This document shows positions 10,623 through 18,229 of a DNA stretch of 64,000 nucleotides, in pieces. The position numbers were made by a program, and so were the translations under genes. The number at the start of each line of letters is the position of its first letter. Positions within the stretch are counted from its first letter, which is position 1. Location: assembly GCF_002150505.1 (NCBI RefSeq), contig NZ_MSSV01000014.1:1-64000 (forward strand). The letters are read 5' to 3'. Below the pieces are notes generated by a model. It did not search any database and was not told where the DNA came from. It saw only the letters and a program-made list of their open reading frames with translations. The stretch is from Algoriphagus ratkowskyi. Its GTDB lineage: Bacteria; Bacteroidota; Bacteroidia; Cytophagales; Cyclobacteriaceae.

Positions 10623-10745
10623 CTGTAGGAGAAGGATTCGAACCTCCACGGAGCAGTTAGGCAATAGTCCGGTAGAATTACGCTTTATTCTTGAATCCCC
10701 ACCCCCGAGACAGGAGGGCTTGTCTGCCAATTTCAACATCCTACA
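10623..10745 (-). tRNA. tRNA-like gene 1: class II body, GUC anticodon loop, giant variable arm
   Basis: Read on the minus strand, this 123-nt sequence folds as a tRNA. It has a perfect 7-bp acceptor stem (TGTAGGA/TCCTACA) and T8 G9. The D-arm TTG-AAATTGGCAGA-CAA is of the type found in bacterial tRNA-Leu. The anticodon stem is CCCTC/GGGGG with 7-nt loop CTGTCTC (anticodon GUC, bases 10709-10711). The T-arm is canonical (GGAGG-TTCGAAT-CCTTC). The discriminator is G and no CCA is encoded. The variable region is about 54 nt, far above the 10-24 nt of normal class II tRNAs, and has pairing potential (GGGG...CTCC). GUC reads Asp codons, yet tRNA-Asp is class I and the body looks like tRNA-Leu. 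It may be a tRNA-derived non-coding RNA, an odd elongator, or a relic. Confidence 0.6.
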
Positions 10746-11177
10746 AGGTTGAATTTTCACTCGCTGCTAGCCATTTGCCAGCTTTGATGGTTTTTTTAGA
10801 AAACCAAAGTTTAATAGGTTTGAGAGGACTAAAAATAGTCCAAAATAACGCTTGCCCTTAAGCAAACTTTTATTTCGCTGGGTCAAAATTAGAAAAACCT
10901 GCCATTTATTAAAATTTTAATAAGAATTAATTATTTTTTTTACAGTATTAATATTTAAAAACATGTTTCAATACCATATCAATAATTATAAACGTAATTA
11001 GAAGACGCTATTTAACTATTCAATAATTGAGTCTCTGCGTATATTTGCAATAGCTTATTGGGAAAAGATATAACTAAACCAAATTAAAGCTAATCTCCAT
11101 TTTGGACTGGGCATAAAAAAACCATGAAACAAAATTTCATGGTTTTAGTCAATTAACAATAAACCCAAAATAACCTG
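10746..11177. other. AT-rich spacer between the two tRNA-like genes
   Basis: 432 bases with no supported ORF. It holds the terminator of tRNA-like gene 2 (11118-11146). Any promoter of gene 1 should lie just above 10745, but no clear TAnnTTTG box was found there. Confidence 0.6.
11118..11146 (-). terminator. Terminator of tRNA-like gene 2
   Basis: A perfect 12-bp inverted repeat (AAAACCATGAAA and its complement) with a 5-nt loop. On the minus strand it ends in a T run. It lies about 32 nt downstream of tRNA-like gene 2. Confidence 0.75.
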
Positions 11178-11302
11178 CTGTAGGAGAAGGATTCGAACCT
11201 CCACGGAGTAGTTAGGCAAATTTACGAGCTCGCTAAATGCTTTATCCTATAACCTCCACCCCCGAGACAGGAGGGCTTGTCTGCCAATTTCAACATCCTA
11301 CA
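11178..11302 (-). tRNA. tRNA-like gene 2: second copy with a different variable arm
   Basis: The 125-nt minus-strand sequence is identical to copy 1 for its first about 46 nt (acceptor, D-arm, anticodon arm with loop CTGTCTC) and identical except one base in its last about 40 nt (T-arm and acceptor). The middle about 35 nt of the variable region is different in sequence but again foldable: GGAG/CTCC at the base and ATTTA...TAAAT around CGAG/CTCG. Discriminator G, no encoded CCA. It has its own terminator, and a -7-like TATATTTG lies at 11373-11380 on the minus strand, about 70 nt upstream. Conserved ends with a divergent but structured insert argue against simple decay. Confidence 0.6.
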
Positions 11303-11617
11303 ATGATGTGTATTTTAAATATATTCTGGGTACTTAGAGTGCTTACCGTTTGTTTGCTCTCTTTCAATACTTCAAATATAGCAGACGGGTTTCTTTATTA
11401 AAAATAATTCAAAAAATATTGTGAATTTTTACAGTATTTTTAATGAAATCGATTGAAAAATACAGTATCGTTAAAAATGAGTTCTTTTACCAGTTCCAAA
11501 TTATCTATATTTCAATGAGAGAGCTCATAAATGACAATACGCTCATTAAACGGCTATTTTATTGCCAAAACATTAATAAAAAAGATAATTCATTGAATAT
11601 TTAGCAATCAAATCCTG
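11303..11617. other. AT-rich gap
   Basis: 315 bases between tRNA-like gene 2 and the RluD-type gene. No coding frame or hairpin was seen. It may hold the promoter of the tRNA-like gene. Confidence 0.5.
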
Positions 11618-12652
11618 TTATTCAAAATTCACGTAGTTTTCCCACTTATCCAAAACAGATTGGAAATCCTCTGGTAAGGGAGCTTCAAAATACATCTTTT
11701 CCTTTGTCGCAGGATGTATGAAACCCAATGACATTGCATGCAAAGCTTGGCGAGGTAGCAATTCAAATGCATTGTGAACAAATGCTTTATATTTTGAAAA
11801 CTGGGTTCCTTTTCTAATTTTCTCTCCACCGTAGGTCGCATCATTGAAAAGCGGATGCCCAATGAATTTCATGTGTGCTCTGATCTGATGGGTACGGCCT
11901 GTCTCCAGATTGCACTGCACCAGGGAAACGTACCGTAGCCTCTTTAACATTTTCCAATGTGTCACTGCATGCTTGCCTTGGTTTCCATCAGGGAACACAT
12001 CCATGATTTTTCTGTTCTTGGCACTTCTACCAACATGCCCAGTTACGGTCCCGAATTCCTCATCCATTTCCCCCCAAACAAGTGCCTTATATGTCCGCTC
12101 AATGGTGTGATGGAAAAATTGCGAAGCTAAATGCGTCATCGCATCCTCAGATTTGGCAATAACGAGTAGCCCAGAAGTGTCTTTATCTATTCGATGCACC
12201 AAGCCTGGCCTACCTTCATTTCCTTTCATCTCAGGCAAATTCTGAAAATAATACACCAAAGCGTTCACCAAGGTACCTGTCCAGTTGCCATGAGCTGGAT
12301 GCACGACCATCCCCGCTTCTTTATTCACCACCAACAAATGCTGGTCTTCATAGATTATATTTAGCGGAATATTCTCTGGAACCACCTCTGTATCTCGTGG
12401 CGGTTTACCGAAAAGAACCCGGATATCATCCAGAGGTTTTACCTTATAACTACCCTTGATAGATTCGCCATTAACTTGAATCGCACCCGAGTCTATGGCT
12501 TGCTGAATCTTATTTCGAGTAGCAAAAGCGATCTTATCTGTCAAAAATTTATCGATCCTGATGGGGGTCTGACCTTTATCGATTAGAAACTTAAAATGCT
12601 CATAAAGTTCTAACTCTTCGTCTTCAAAATCTTCGTCTGGTTGCATGCTCAT
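11618..12652 (-). CDS. rluD: RluA/RluD-family 23S rRNA pseudouridine synthase
   Basis: A 344-residue protein. It has an N-terminal S4 RNA-binding domain (about residues 31-80, starting IRIDKFLTDK) followed by the RluA-type catalytic domain with the signature HRIDKDTSGLLV (catalytic Asp156). Conserved EAGMVVHPAHGN and TGRTHQIRAHM motifs are present. The family converts uridines in 23S rRNA to pseudouridine; RluD acts at helix 69. The S4 domain and length fit RluD best, though RluC-type targets cannot be excluded. The gene is divergent from the deaminase gene with a 58-bp gap. The second Met (MQPDE) at 12646 is an alternative start. Confidence 0.88.
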   Translation of the reverse strand: MSMQPDEDFEDEELELYEHFKFLIDKGQTPIRIDKFLTDKIAFATRNKIQQAIDSGAIQVNGESIKGSYKVKPLDDIRVLFGKPPRDTEVVPENIPLNIIYEDQHLLVVNKEAGMVVHPAHGNWTGTLVNALVYYFQNLPEMKGNEGRPGLVHRIDKDTSGLLVIAKSEDAMTHLASQFFHHTIERTYKALVWGEMDEEFGTVTGHVGRSAKNRKIMDVFPDGNQGKHAVTHWKMLKRLRYVSLVQCNLETGRTHQIRAHMKFIGHPLFNDATYGGEKIRKGTQFSKYKAFVHNAFELLPRQALHAMSLGFIHPATKEKMYFEAPLPEDFQSVLDKWENYVNFE

Positions 12653-12656
12653 GCTG

Positions 12657-12664
12657 CAAAAATA
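12657..12664 (-). promoter_or_regulatory. Possible -7 box for rluD
   Basis: TATTTTTG on the minus strand matches TAnnTTTG, only 4 nt upstream of the ATG. If used, the mRNA would be nearly leaderless. No -33 TTG at good spacing was found. Confidence 0.3.
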
Positions 12665-12677
12665 GGATTATCAAGCT

Positions 12678-12685
12678 TAACTTTG
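12678..12685 (+). promoter_or_regulatory. -7 box for the PLP deaminase gene
   Basis: TAACTTTG matches TAnnTTTG and lies 25 nt before the ATG at 12711. It shares the 58-bp divergent gap with the possible rluD promoter. Confidence 0.45.
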
Positions 12686-12710
12686 GCTACTCTGCAAAAA
12701 AGCACCGAAA

Positions 12711-13634
12711 ATGCTCATCCAAAATCCAGTTCCCGTCCAGTCTCTTACCCATACTTTACTTGCTGAAAAAGCAATTCAATTGTCCGTGAAGCGCCTGGAT
12801 TTAGTCCATTCTGACGTTTCTGGAAATAAATTTTTCAAGCTCAAATACAATGTAGAAAAGGCAATCCATGAAGAAAAAAGCACACTATTGACTTTTGGAG
12901 GGGCTTTTTCAAATCACATCTATGCTACTGCCGAAGCTGCAAACGCGGAAAAGCTACTATCTATAGGAATAATCCGTGGGGAAAGAACAGAACCTCTAAA
13001 TGCTACACTTGCACGTGCAGAGCAGTTGGGCATGCAGTTCCATTTTATTGATAGAAAAAGCTACAGAAATAAGATGGAGCATGAATTCTTGGATAGCCTG
13101 AAAGATAAATTCGGTAATTTCTATCTAATTCCTGAAGGCGGAACCAACGAGCTAGCCATCAAAGGAACTCAAGAAATTCTCGATTTAGAAGATGAGCAAT
13201 TCACCCACGTCTGCAGTTCTATAGGTACAGGAGGCACGTTTGCAGGTCTCTATTCTTCATTAGCAAACAGTCAAAAAGCACTTGGCTTTTCCTCATTGAA
13301 AGGAGATTTTATTCATCAGGAAATCACTGACCTACTCCAGCAGCATAAGCTGAGCAGTCTAGGCTCTTACGAAATTTTCACTCAGTACCACTTTGGTGGA
13401 TACGCCAAATACAAAAAGGAACTTATCGATTTTATGTGGTGGTTTTACGAGAGTTTTGATATAGTTTTAGACCCTATATATACTGGAAAAATGGCCTTCG
13501 GAATCTGGGATTTGATCCAAAAAGACCATTTTCCTTCTGGCTCAAAAATAGTAATGATCCACTCTGGAGGACTTCAGGGAAATGCTGGATTTACAGAAAG
13601 AACAGGGATTAAACTTCCGAGTCTTTCAGCGTAA
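12711..13634 (+). CDS. ACC deaminase / D-cysteine desulfhydrase-family PLP enzyme
   Basis: A 307-residue fold-type II PLP enzyme. The PLP lysine is in SGNKFFKLKYN (Lys40), the equivalent of the GNK lysine in 1-aminocyclopropane-1-carboxylate deaminase. TFGGAFSNHIYATA is the substrate-carboxylate loop, and SSIGTGGTFAG is the PLP-phosphate loop. Such enzymes deaminate ACC or remove sulfide from D-cysteine; the sequence alone does not separate these. Cytoplasmic. It overlaps the convergent AlbA_2 gene by 26 bp at its 3' end. Confidence 0.85.
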   Translation: MLIQNPVPVQSLTHTLLAEKAIQLSVKRLDLVHSDVSGNKFFKLKYNVEKAIHEEKSTLLTFGGAFSNHIYATAEAANAEKLLSIGIIRGERTEPLNATLARAEQLGMQFHFIDRKSYRNKMEHEFLDSLKDKFGNFYLIPEGGTNELAIKGTQEILDLEDEQFTHVCSSIGTGGTFAGLYSSLANSQKALGFSSLKGDFIHQEITDLLQQHKLSSLGSYEIFTQYHFGGYAKYKKELIDFMWWFYESFDIVLDPIYTGKMAFGIWDLIQKDHFPSGSKIVMIHSGGLQGNAGFTERTGIKLPSLSA

Positions 13635-14253
13635 AGTAATCTTCTGATTCCCGCGGGTGGATTTTCAGCACGTTTGCCAGCACCAGTCTAACCAGCGTTT
13701 TGGAAGCCATAAACCGCGGTAGCTTCGCAAGCTTGGCAAACTCCTTTAGCGTAATTCTGTCGGAAACTCCCAAAGCTTTCATCAATATCTCTTCCTTTGT
13801 ACCATAAGTAAAAACCATGTCTTTAGGATTTTTACCTCTGCGTAAAATCTCCCAAACCTCCTTGCTAGCCTGCACAGATCGGTCAGCTACACGTATATAG
13901 CCTTGTTTTCTATCTTTTTCTTTCAAGTAATGCGGACGATTCAAGCTTACTGGAATTTTAAAAACAGCTACACCTTTTTTATCATTGAGTTTAAATGAAA
14001 TTACCTCGTATTCTATTACAGGAAAAATAAACTCTTTGATGGCTTTTTCCATCACATAAATCTCCTCCTCGATGTACCGCTGCCCACTGACAGTCCCATC
14101 ATCATCCACTCCGATGAGCAGATCTCCACCGGAAGTATTGGCAAATGCAATCAGTTCACGAACAATTTTCTCAGGAAAAGTCGCCTTCTTCTTAAATTCT
14201 ATTTTCAGACCCTCACCTCTTGCAGCGAGCAACTTCACATCCTGCAGCGTCAT
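13609..14253 (-). CDS. AlbA_2 (Schlafen-type) domain DNA-binding protein
   Basis: A 214-residue protein. Residues about 10-130 form an AlbA_2 domain: GEGLKIEFKKKA, then FANTSGGDLLIGVDDDGTV and YIRVADRSVQAS. The C-terminal third (DRITLKEFAKLAKLPRFMAS) looks like a winged-helix module. AlbA_2 proteins are putative nucleic-acid-binding regulators, and a specific role is not known here. The gene is convergent with the PLP enzyme, overlapping it by 26 bp. Confidence 0.75.
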   Translation of the reverse strand: MTLQDVKLLAARGEGLKIEFKKKATFPEKIVRELIAFANTSGGDLLIGVDDDGTVSGQRYIEEEIYVMEKAIKEFIFPVIEYEVISFKLNDKKGVAVFKIPVSLNRPHYLKEKDRKQGYIRVADRSVQASKEVWEILRRGKNPKDMVFTYGTKEEILMKALGVSDRITLKEFAKLAKLPRFMASKTLVRLVLANVLKIHPRESEDYFTLKDSEV

Positions 14254-14358
14254 TTTTATAGATTTTAGATGGGGTTAATTGTAAGTAACAATTGATTCAA
14301 TGTTGGAGAATCCAATTATAAAGAAAGAGAAATTTCGCTTCTAGTCTATTGAGCATTT

Positions 14359-14476
14359 CGTTCCCTAGGAACGTTTGGTTGGAAGAAAGCTGAGTTTATT
14401 TACCAGACGTTCCTACGGAACGAGGAAACAAGCTTGTTTCCGATTGAACTACCGACTAGTTGTTCCGATGGAACAA
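14359..14476. repeat. Cluster of 3-nt-loop hairpin repeats
   Basis: Four inverted repeats lie within 118 bp: CGTTCC-cta-GGAACG (14359-14373), CGTTCC-tac-GGAACG (14408-14422), the palindrome GGAAACAAGCTTGTTTCC (14424-14441), and TTGTTCC-gat-GGAACAA (14460-14476). The segment before the second hairpin (agtttatttaccaga) resembles the segment before the last hairpin at 16.9 kb. Confidence 0.8.
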
Positions 14477-14530
14477 TCCATCTACACTCCTACTTAATTT
14501 ATATTCTACACAAGATCAAAGAGATGTCAA

Positions 14531-14588
14531 TTGCGTTCTCTGCGAATCCCGATAGCTATCGGGACTCTGCGTTTTCTCTGCGGTTAAA
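14531..14588. repeat. Ctctgcg-type intergenic repeat carrying a nested palindrome
   Basis: TTGCGTTCTCTGCG...CTCTGCGTTTTCTCTGCGGTTAAA matches the repeat at 41494-41532, but here the 16-bp perfect palindrome CCCGATAGCTATCGGG (14548-14563) sits in the middle. Confidence 0.65.
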
Positions 14589-14610
14589 ACATTCTTCGCG
14601 GTTAAAGATC

Positions 14611-16653
14611 CTATTTACGAACCCCTTGATTTAGTTGATCCAACCTTGATTTTTGAGATTGCCACTCATCTCGTAGTCTCGCTGCTTCCATGAAGTTCAG
14701 TTCTTTTGCCGCTTTTTCCATCTGCTTCTGCGTCTGCTGGATCAGTTTCTCCAGCTTTTCTTTGCTGAGGTATTGCACCACTGGATCCGCCGCCATACTC
14801 TGTTCTCCAGGCATAGGCTCTGCATAGTATTTCGCGTTTTTCTTCGAGTCAGCAACTTTAGTCTGGCCCATGATTTTATCATGTGACTTCACTACAGTAG
14901 TCGGCGTAATGCCATGCTCCAAATTATACTCGATTTGTAAGACCCTTCTTCGCTTCGTCTCATCCATCGCCAATTGCATGGAGTTAGTAATCTTGTCCGC
15001 ATACATAATCACACGGCCCTCGGAATTTCTTGCTGCTCGACCAATTGTCTGCACCAAACTTCGCTCATTTCTCAAGAAGCCTTCTTTATCCGCATCCAAA
15101 ATCGCCACTAAAGAGACCTCTGGCAAATCCAATCCTTCTCTCAACAAATTCACGCCTACAAGCACATCGAAAACACCCAATCGTAATTCTCGCAGGATTT
15201 CTACTCGGTCTAGCGTTTTCACTTCAGAGTGAATGTAACGAGACTTTACCCCAGCTCTTTCTAGAAACTTCTGAAGTTCCTCAGCCATTCTTTTGGTCAG
15301 GGTAGTCACCAGTGTTCTCGCACCAGATTTAATCGTCTGATCTATTTCCTCCAGCAAATCATCGATTTGATTTTGGCTTGGTCGCACCTCAATCGTAGGG
15401 TCCAAAAGTCCAGTTGGCCGGATGATTTGCTCCACAACCACTCCTTCGGTTAGGGACAACTCATAGTCCGCAGGTGTTGCCGAAACATAAATAGCTTGAT
15501 TCGTCAGCTCCTGAAATTCTTCAAATTTCAGGGGACGATTGTCCAATGCCGAAGGTAATCGAAAACCAAAATCAACCAAATTGATCTTTCGAGATCGATC
15601 TCCGCCCCACATTGCTCTCACTTGCGGTAAGGTCACGTGGCTTTCATCCACTATGAGTAGAAAATCATCTGGGAAATAGTCTATCAAGCAAAATGGCCTT
15701 GCTCCTGGTGCTCGCCTATCGAAATACCTGGAATAGTTTTCCACTCCTGAGCAATAGCCCAATTCACGCATCATCTCCAAATCAAACTCCGTTCGCTCCT
15801 GAAGTCTTTTCGCCTCAGCAAATCTGCCTTCTCTTTCAAAGAAATTTACCTGATCCACCATGTCGTATTGTATCTCATGAATGGCTGTTTGCAGCGTGTC
15901 TTTTCCCGTCACAAATAAGTTTGCAGGGAAAATAGAAATAATTTTTTCGTCATTTAGCTTCTTTCCAGTCGCTGGATCAAAGCGCTGAATCGCTTCAATC
16001 TCATCTCCCCAAAAGAAAATCCTATATCCCCAATCGGCATAGGCTACGAAAATATCCACTGTATCACCTTTCACCCGAAAAGTACCATGTGTCAGTTCGA
16101 GTTGCGTGCGGCTATATAAAATATCGACCAACTTGAACAGCAACTGATTTCTGGGAATGCGATCACCTTCTTGAAGCTTGATAACATTTTTAGAAAACTC
16201 ATCTGGATTTCCAATACCATAAATACAAGACACCGAAGCAACCACAATCACATCCCTACGCCCAGTAAGCAATGCGGAAGAAGCACTCAATCGCAGCTTC
16301 TCGATCTCTTCATTGATCGAAAGATCCTTCTCTATATACGTGCCCGAAGTAGGGATGAAAGCCTCTGGCTGATAATAATCGTAGTAGGAAATGAAATACT
16401 CGACGGAATTCTCGGGAAAAAACTGCTTGAACTCCCCATACAGCTGCGCCGCCAGAGTCTTATTATGACTGAGAACCAGGGTAGGTTTTTGGGTTTGCTG
16501 AATGACGTTTGCTACTGTGAAAGTTTTACCAGAACCAGTAACACCGAGTAGCACCTGTGCCTGATCGCCATTGTTTACGCCAGCGGTGAGCTGTTCTATA
16601 GCCTTGGGCTGATCTCCAGTAGGTTGGTAATCTGAGGTAAGTTTAAATTCCAT
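14611..16653 (-). CDS. uvrB: Excinuclease ABC subunit UvrB
   Basis: A 680-residue protein. It has a Walker A motif LGVTGSGKTFT near residues 38-48, the beta-hairpin region YISYYDYYQPEAFIPTSGTY used for damage verification, the DESHVTLPQVRAM motif, helicase motifs GVNLLREGLDLPEV and IGRAARNSEGRVIMYAD, and a C-terminal UVR domain (about residues 630-670) that contacts UvrC. It works with UvrA and UvrC in nucleotide excision repair. Length and all motifs are normal for the family. It is transcribed alone. Confidence 0.98.
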   Translation of the reverse strand: MEFKLTSDYQPTGDQPKAIEQLTAGVNNGDQAQVLLGVTGSGKTFTVANVIQQTQKPTLVLSHNKTLAAQLYGEFKQFFPENSVEYFISYYDYYQPEAFIPTSGTYIEKDLSINEEIEKLRLSASSALLTGRRDVIVVASVSCIYGIGNPDEFSKNVIKLQEGDRIPRNQLLFKLVDILYSRTQLELTHGTFRVKGDTVDIFVAYADWGYRIFFWGDEIEAIQRFDPATGKKLNDEKIISIFPANLFVTGKDTLQTAIHEIQYDMVDQVNFFEREGRFAEAKRLQERTEFDLEMMRELGYCSGVENYSRYFDRRAPGARPFCLIDYFPDDFLLIVDESHVTLPQVRAMWGGDRSRKINLVDFGFRLPSALDNRPLKFEEFQELTNQAIYVSATPADYELSLTEGVVVEQIIRPTGLLDPTIEVRPSQNQIDDLLEEIDQTIKSGARTLVTTLTKRMAEELQKFLERAGVKSRYIHSEVKTLDRVEILRELRLGVFDVLVGVNLLREGLDLPEVSLVAILDADKEGFLRNERSLVQTIGRAARNSEGRVIMYADKITNSMQLAMDETKRRRVLQIEYNLEHGITPTTVVKSHDKIMGQTKVADSKKNAKYYAEPMPGEQSMAADPVVQYLSKEKLEKLIQQTQKQMEKAAKELNFMEAARLRDEWQSQKSRLDQLNQGVRK

Positions 16654-17000
16654 AAGCTTCGTCCGAAAATACCCAACACCAATCCTCTATGCAAAAGTTT
16701 ACTTAGGAAAGAATTTCTAAGACATTCGTAAGATGATTTGAAAAGGCGGATTATCCTCAATCAAAAAATTGAGGTAAGGCATCAGGAAAAGCAAATCGTA
16801 GCTAAATCAAATCCTTGCCAAAGGCAAGGCCTGTAACAGCCCAGAATGAAATTCTGGGTTTCAAAGAGAAGTTTATTTTTTAGAGTGCCAACGGCACGAT
16901 CAATAAAAAACTAAAAGAAACAGCTTCATTACTAACTTACCCCCTAGCATATTAATTTCGAATGATGAATACTGAATAATGAAATGGTGAACTCATAGGC
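16654..17000. other. Hairpin-rich gap upstream of uvrB
   Basis: 347 bases with no supported ORF, containing the hairpin repeat at 16813-16897. No exact TAnnTTTG box for uvrB was found. Confidence 0.6.
16813..16897. repeat. Cluster of 3-nt-loop hairpin repeats, second set
   Basis: Three perfect inverted repeats, each with a 3-nt loop: CCTTGCC-aaa-GGCAAGG (16813-16829), CCCAGAAT-gaa-ATTCTGGG (16840-16858) and GTGCC-aac-GGCAC (16885-16897). The flank agtttattttttaga before the third matches the flank of the 14408 hairpin, though the stem sequence differs. Confidence 0.8.
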
Positions 17001-18188
17001 TTACACCACTTTTTTAAACTTCCCCACATTATAATACAGGTAATTCGTTCTGAGGATCATTACCAAAAGCAAAGGAATCAGGCTAGGGTGAAAAGATTGC
17101 CAGCCCAAAATCCAGAATACCACCGCTGCATCTGCCATAATCAAGGCAAACAGCAAGTACTTTAGCACCCAAGGTTTGATAGTTTTCTTGAGCAAAACAA
17201 TCGCTAGGACTAAGTGGCCAGGGAAAGCCCAGAGAATATTCCAATTGTACCTGGTAGAGGGGATTTCCGAACCTATCCAAAGCAAGGATATTACGATCCC
17301 TATGATTCCTAGGATACCAAAAAAAGCCACATCAAAACCCACAAAAAGCTTTTTCTTCTTAAATCCTAGGAAGGTTATTGCTGTGAAAATAAGCGCTACT
17401 AGCCAAAAAATCCAGTATGGATTGATTGCTCCAAATGCCCCTTCTGCTTTCTCAAATTTCAAAACATCTCTACTCTTCTCCACCAAAAGGCGTGTAGGGC
17501 CATCGCCTTGGATTTCTGCCCGAGCAAAAGCTCCTTCCACATACTTGGGTAGAAACTGCTCCTCTAGCGGAGTGGCGTCTTTATCTAGGCGTGATCCTAA
17601 CGCAAGATCAATTCCCAGATCCGACCATGTCATAAAATATACCATCTCGTCGATTAGACCACGAAAACTCATATCTACCGGCTCACGCACGGCATCGTTC
17701 CAAACGAGCTGATCTCCCAGCACAGTGGCTAGCGCGTCACGCACCCGAGTAGCACAGTTATCAAAGAAGAAATCATACCGATATGCCCGATTCTCTGGCA
17801 GGTAATTGTTCTCCAGAAACCTGATTAAATCCAACTTCTGCTGCTCATTTAGATCAAGTACCTGCTCCCGCACGGAGCGCTGAAAGTAATCGTATTCGGC
17901 TATAAAGCGATCAAAAGTGGAAACCGAGAGAAAGTAATCCAGTCTGCCTCCAGCAAAGTTTAAGACAAAATTGGGCGCGCCAAAGTCAAAGGTGCCGTAG
18001 TTATAGACCACATCCCTGCCGGTAGTCAGCTCTGTGACCCGAATTCCGCTATGCCCAAAGGAGCTGTAGATCTCCTCGCCGGGATCGCAAGTCAGGAGGG
18101 AGATTTGGTATTGCTGGGCTTGAACAGCACCTAACCAACTGATAGTCAGTAAAAAAATTAAACTAATTGCTATTTTTTTAAAATTCAT
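17001..18188 (-). CDS. DUF4105 (Lnb N-terminal-like) membrane protein
   Basis: A 395-residue protein with a signal peptide (cleavage near GAVQAQQ). The DUF4105 domain follows (about residues 27-230): SLLTCDPGEEIYSSFGHSGIRV, YNYGTFDFGAPNF and YRYDFFFDNCATRVRDAL, with conserved His and Cys residues. The domain is shared with the N-terminal part of lacto-N-biosidase and is thought to be a papain-like or hydrolase fold, with unknown substrate in Bacteroidota. The C-terminal third has about four membrane helices (residues about 255-385). The ATG at 18188 gives a clean signal peptide. Confidence 0.85.
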   Translation of the reverse strand: MNFKKIAISLIFLLTISWLGAVQAQQYQISLLTCDPGEEIYSSFGHSGIRVTELTTGRDVVYNYGTFDFGAPNFVLNFAGGRLDYFLSVSTFDRFIAEYDYFQRSVREQVLDLNEQQKLDLIRFLENNYLPENRAYRYDFFFDNCATRVRDALATVLGDQLVWNDAVREPVDMSFRGLIDEMVYFMTWSDLGIDLALGSRLDKDATPLEEQFLPKYVEGAFARAEIQGDGPTRLLVEKSRDVLKFEKAEGAFGAINPYWIFWLVALIFTAITFLGFKKKKLFVGFDVAFFGILGIIGIVISLLWIGSEIPSTRYNWNILWAFPGHLVLAIVLLKKTIKPWVLKYLLFALIMADAAVVFWILGWQSFHPSLIPLLLVMILRTNYLYYNVGKFKKVV

Positions 18189-18229
18189 TTCACTAAATTA
18201 ATAAACGCTTTTTTAGAATACTTTTTCTA

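Larger units (their letters stand above)
14254..14610. other. Hairpin-rich gap between the AlbA_2 gene and uvrB
   Basis: 357 bases without a supported gene. They hold a run of short palindromes (14359-14476) and a second repeat with a nested palindrome (14531-14588), annotated separately. Confidence 0.7.

Noticed and set aside
10539..10760. 73-codon minus-strand frame overlapping tRNA-like gene 1
   Set aside because: It runs through the tRNA-like RNA and its terminator, and its protein has no coding character; it exists because the RNA lacks stops in that frame.
10623..11302. tRNA-like genes considered as tmRNA or tRNA-Sec
   Set aside because: There is no tag frame or the roughly 350-nt length of tmRNA, and the anticodon (GUC) and 7-bp acceptor do not fit tRNA-Sec.
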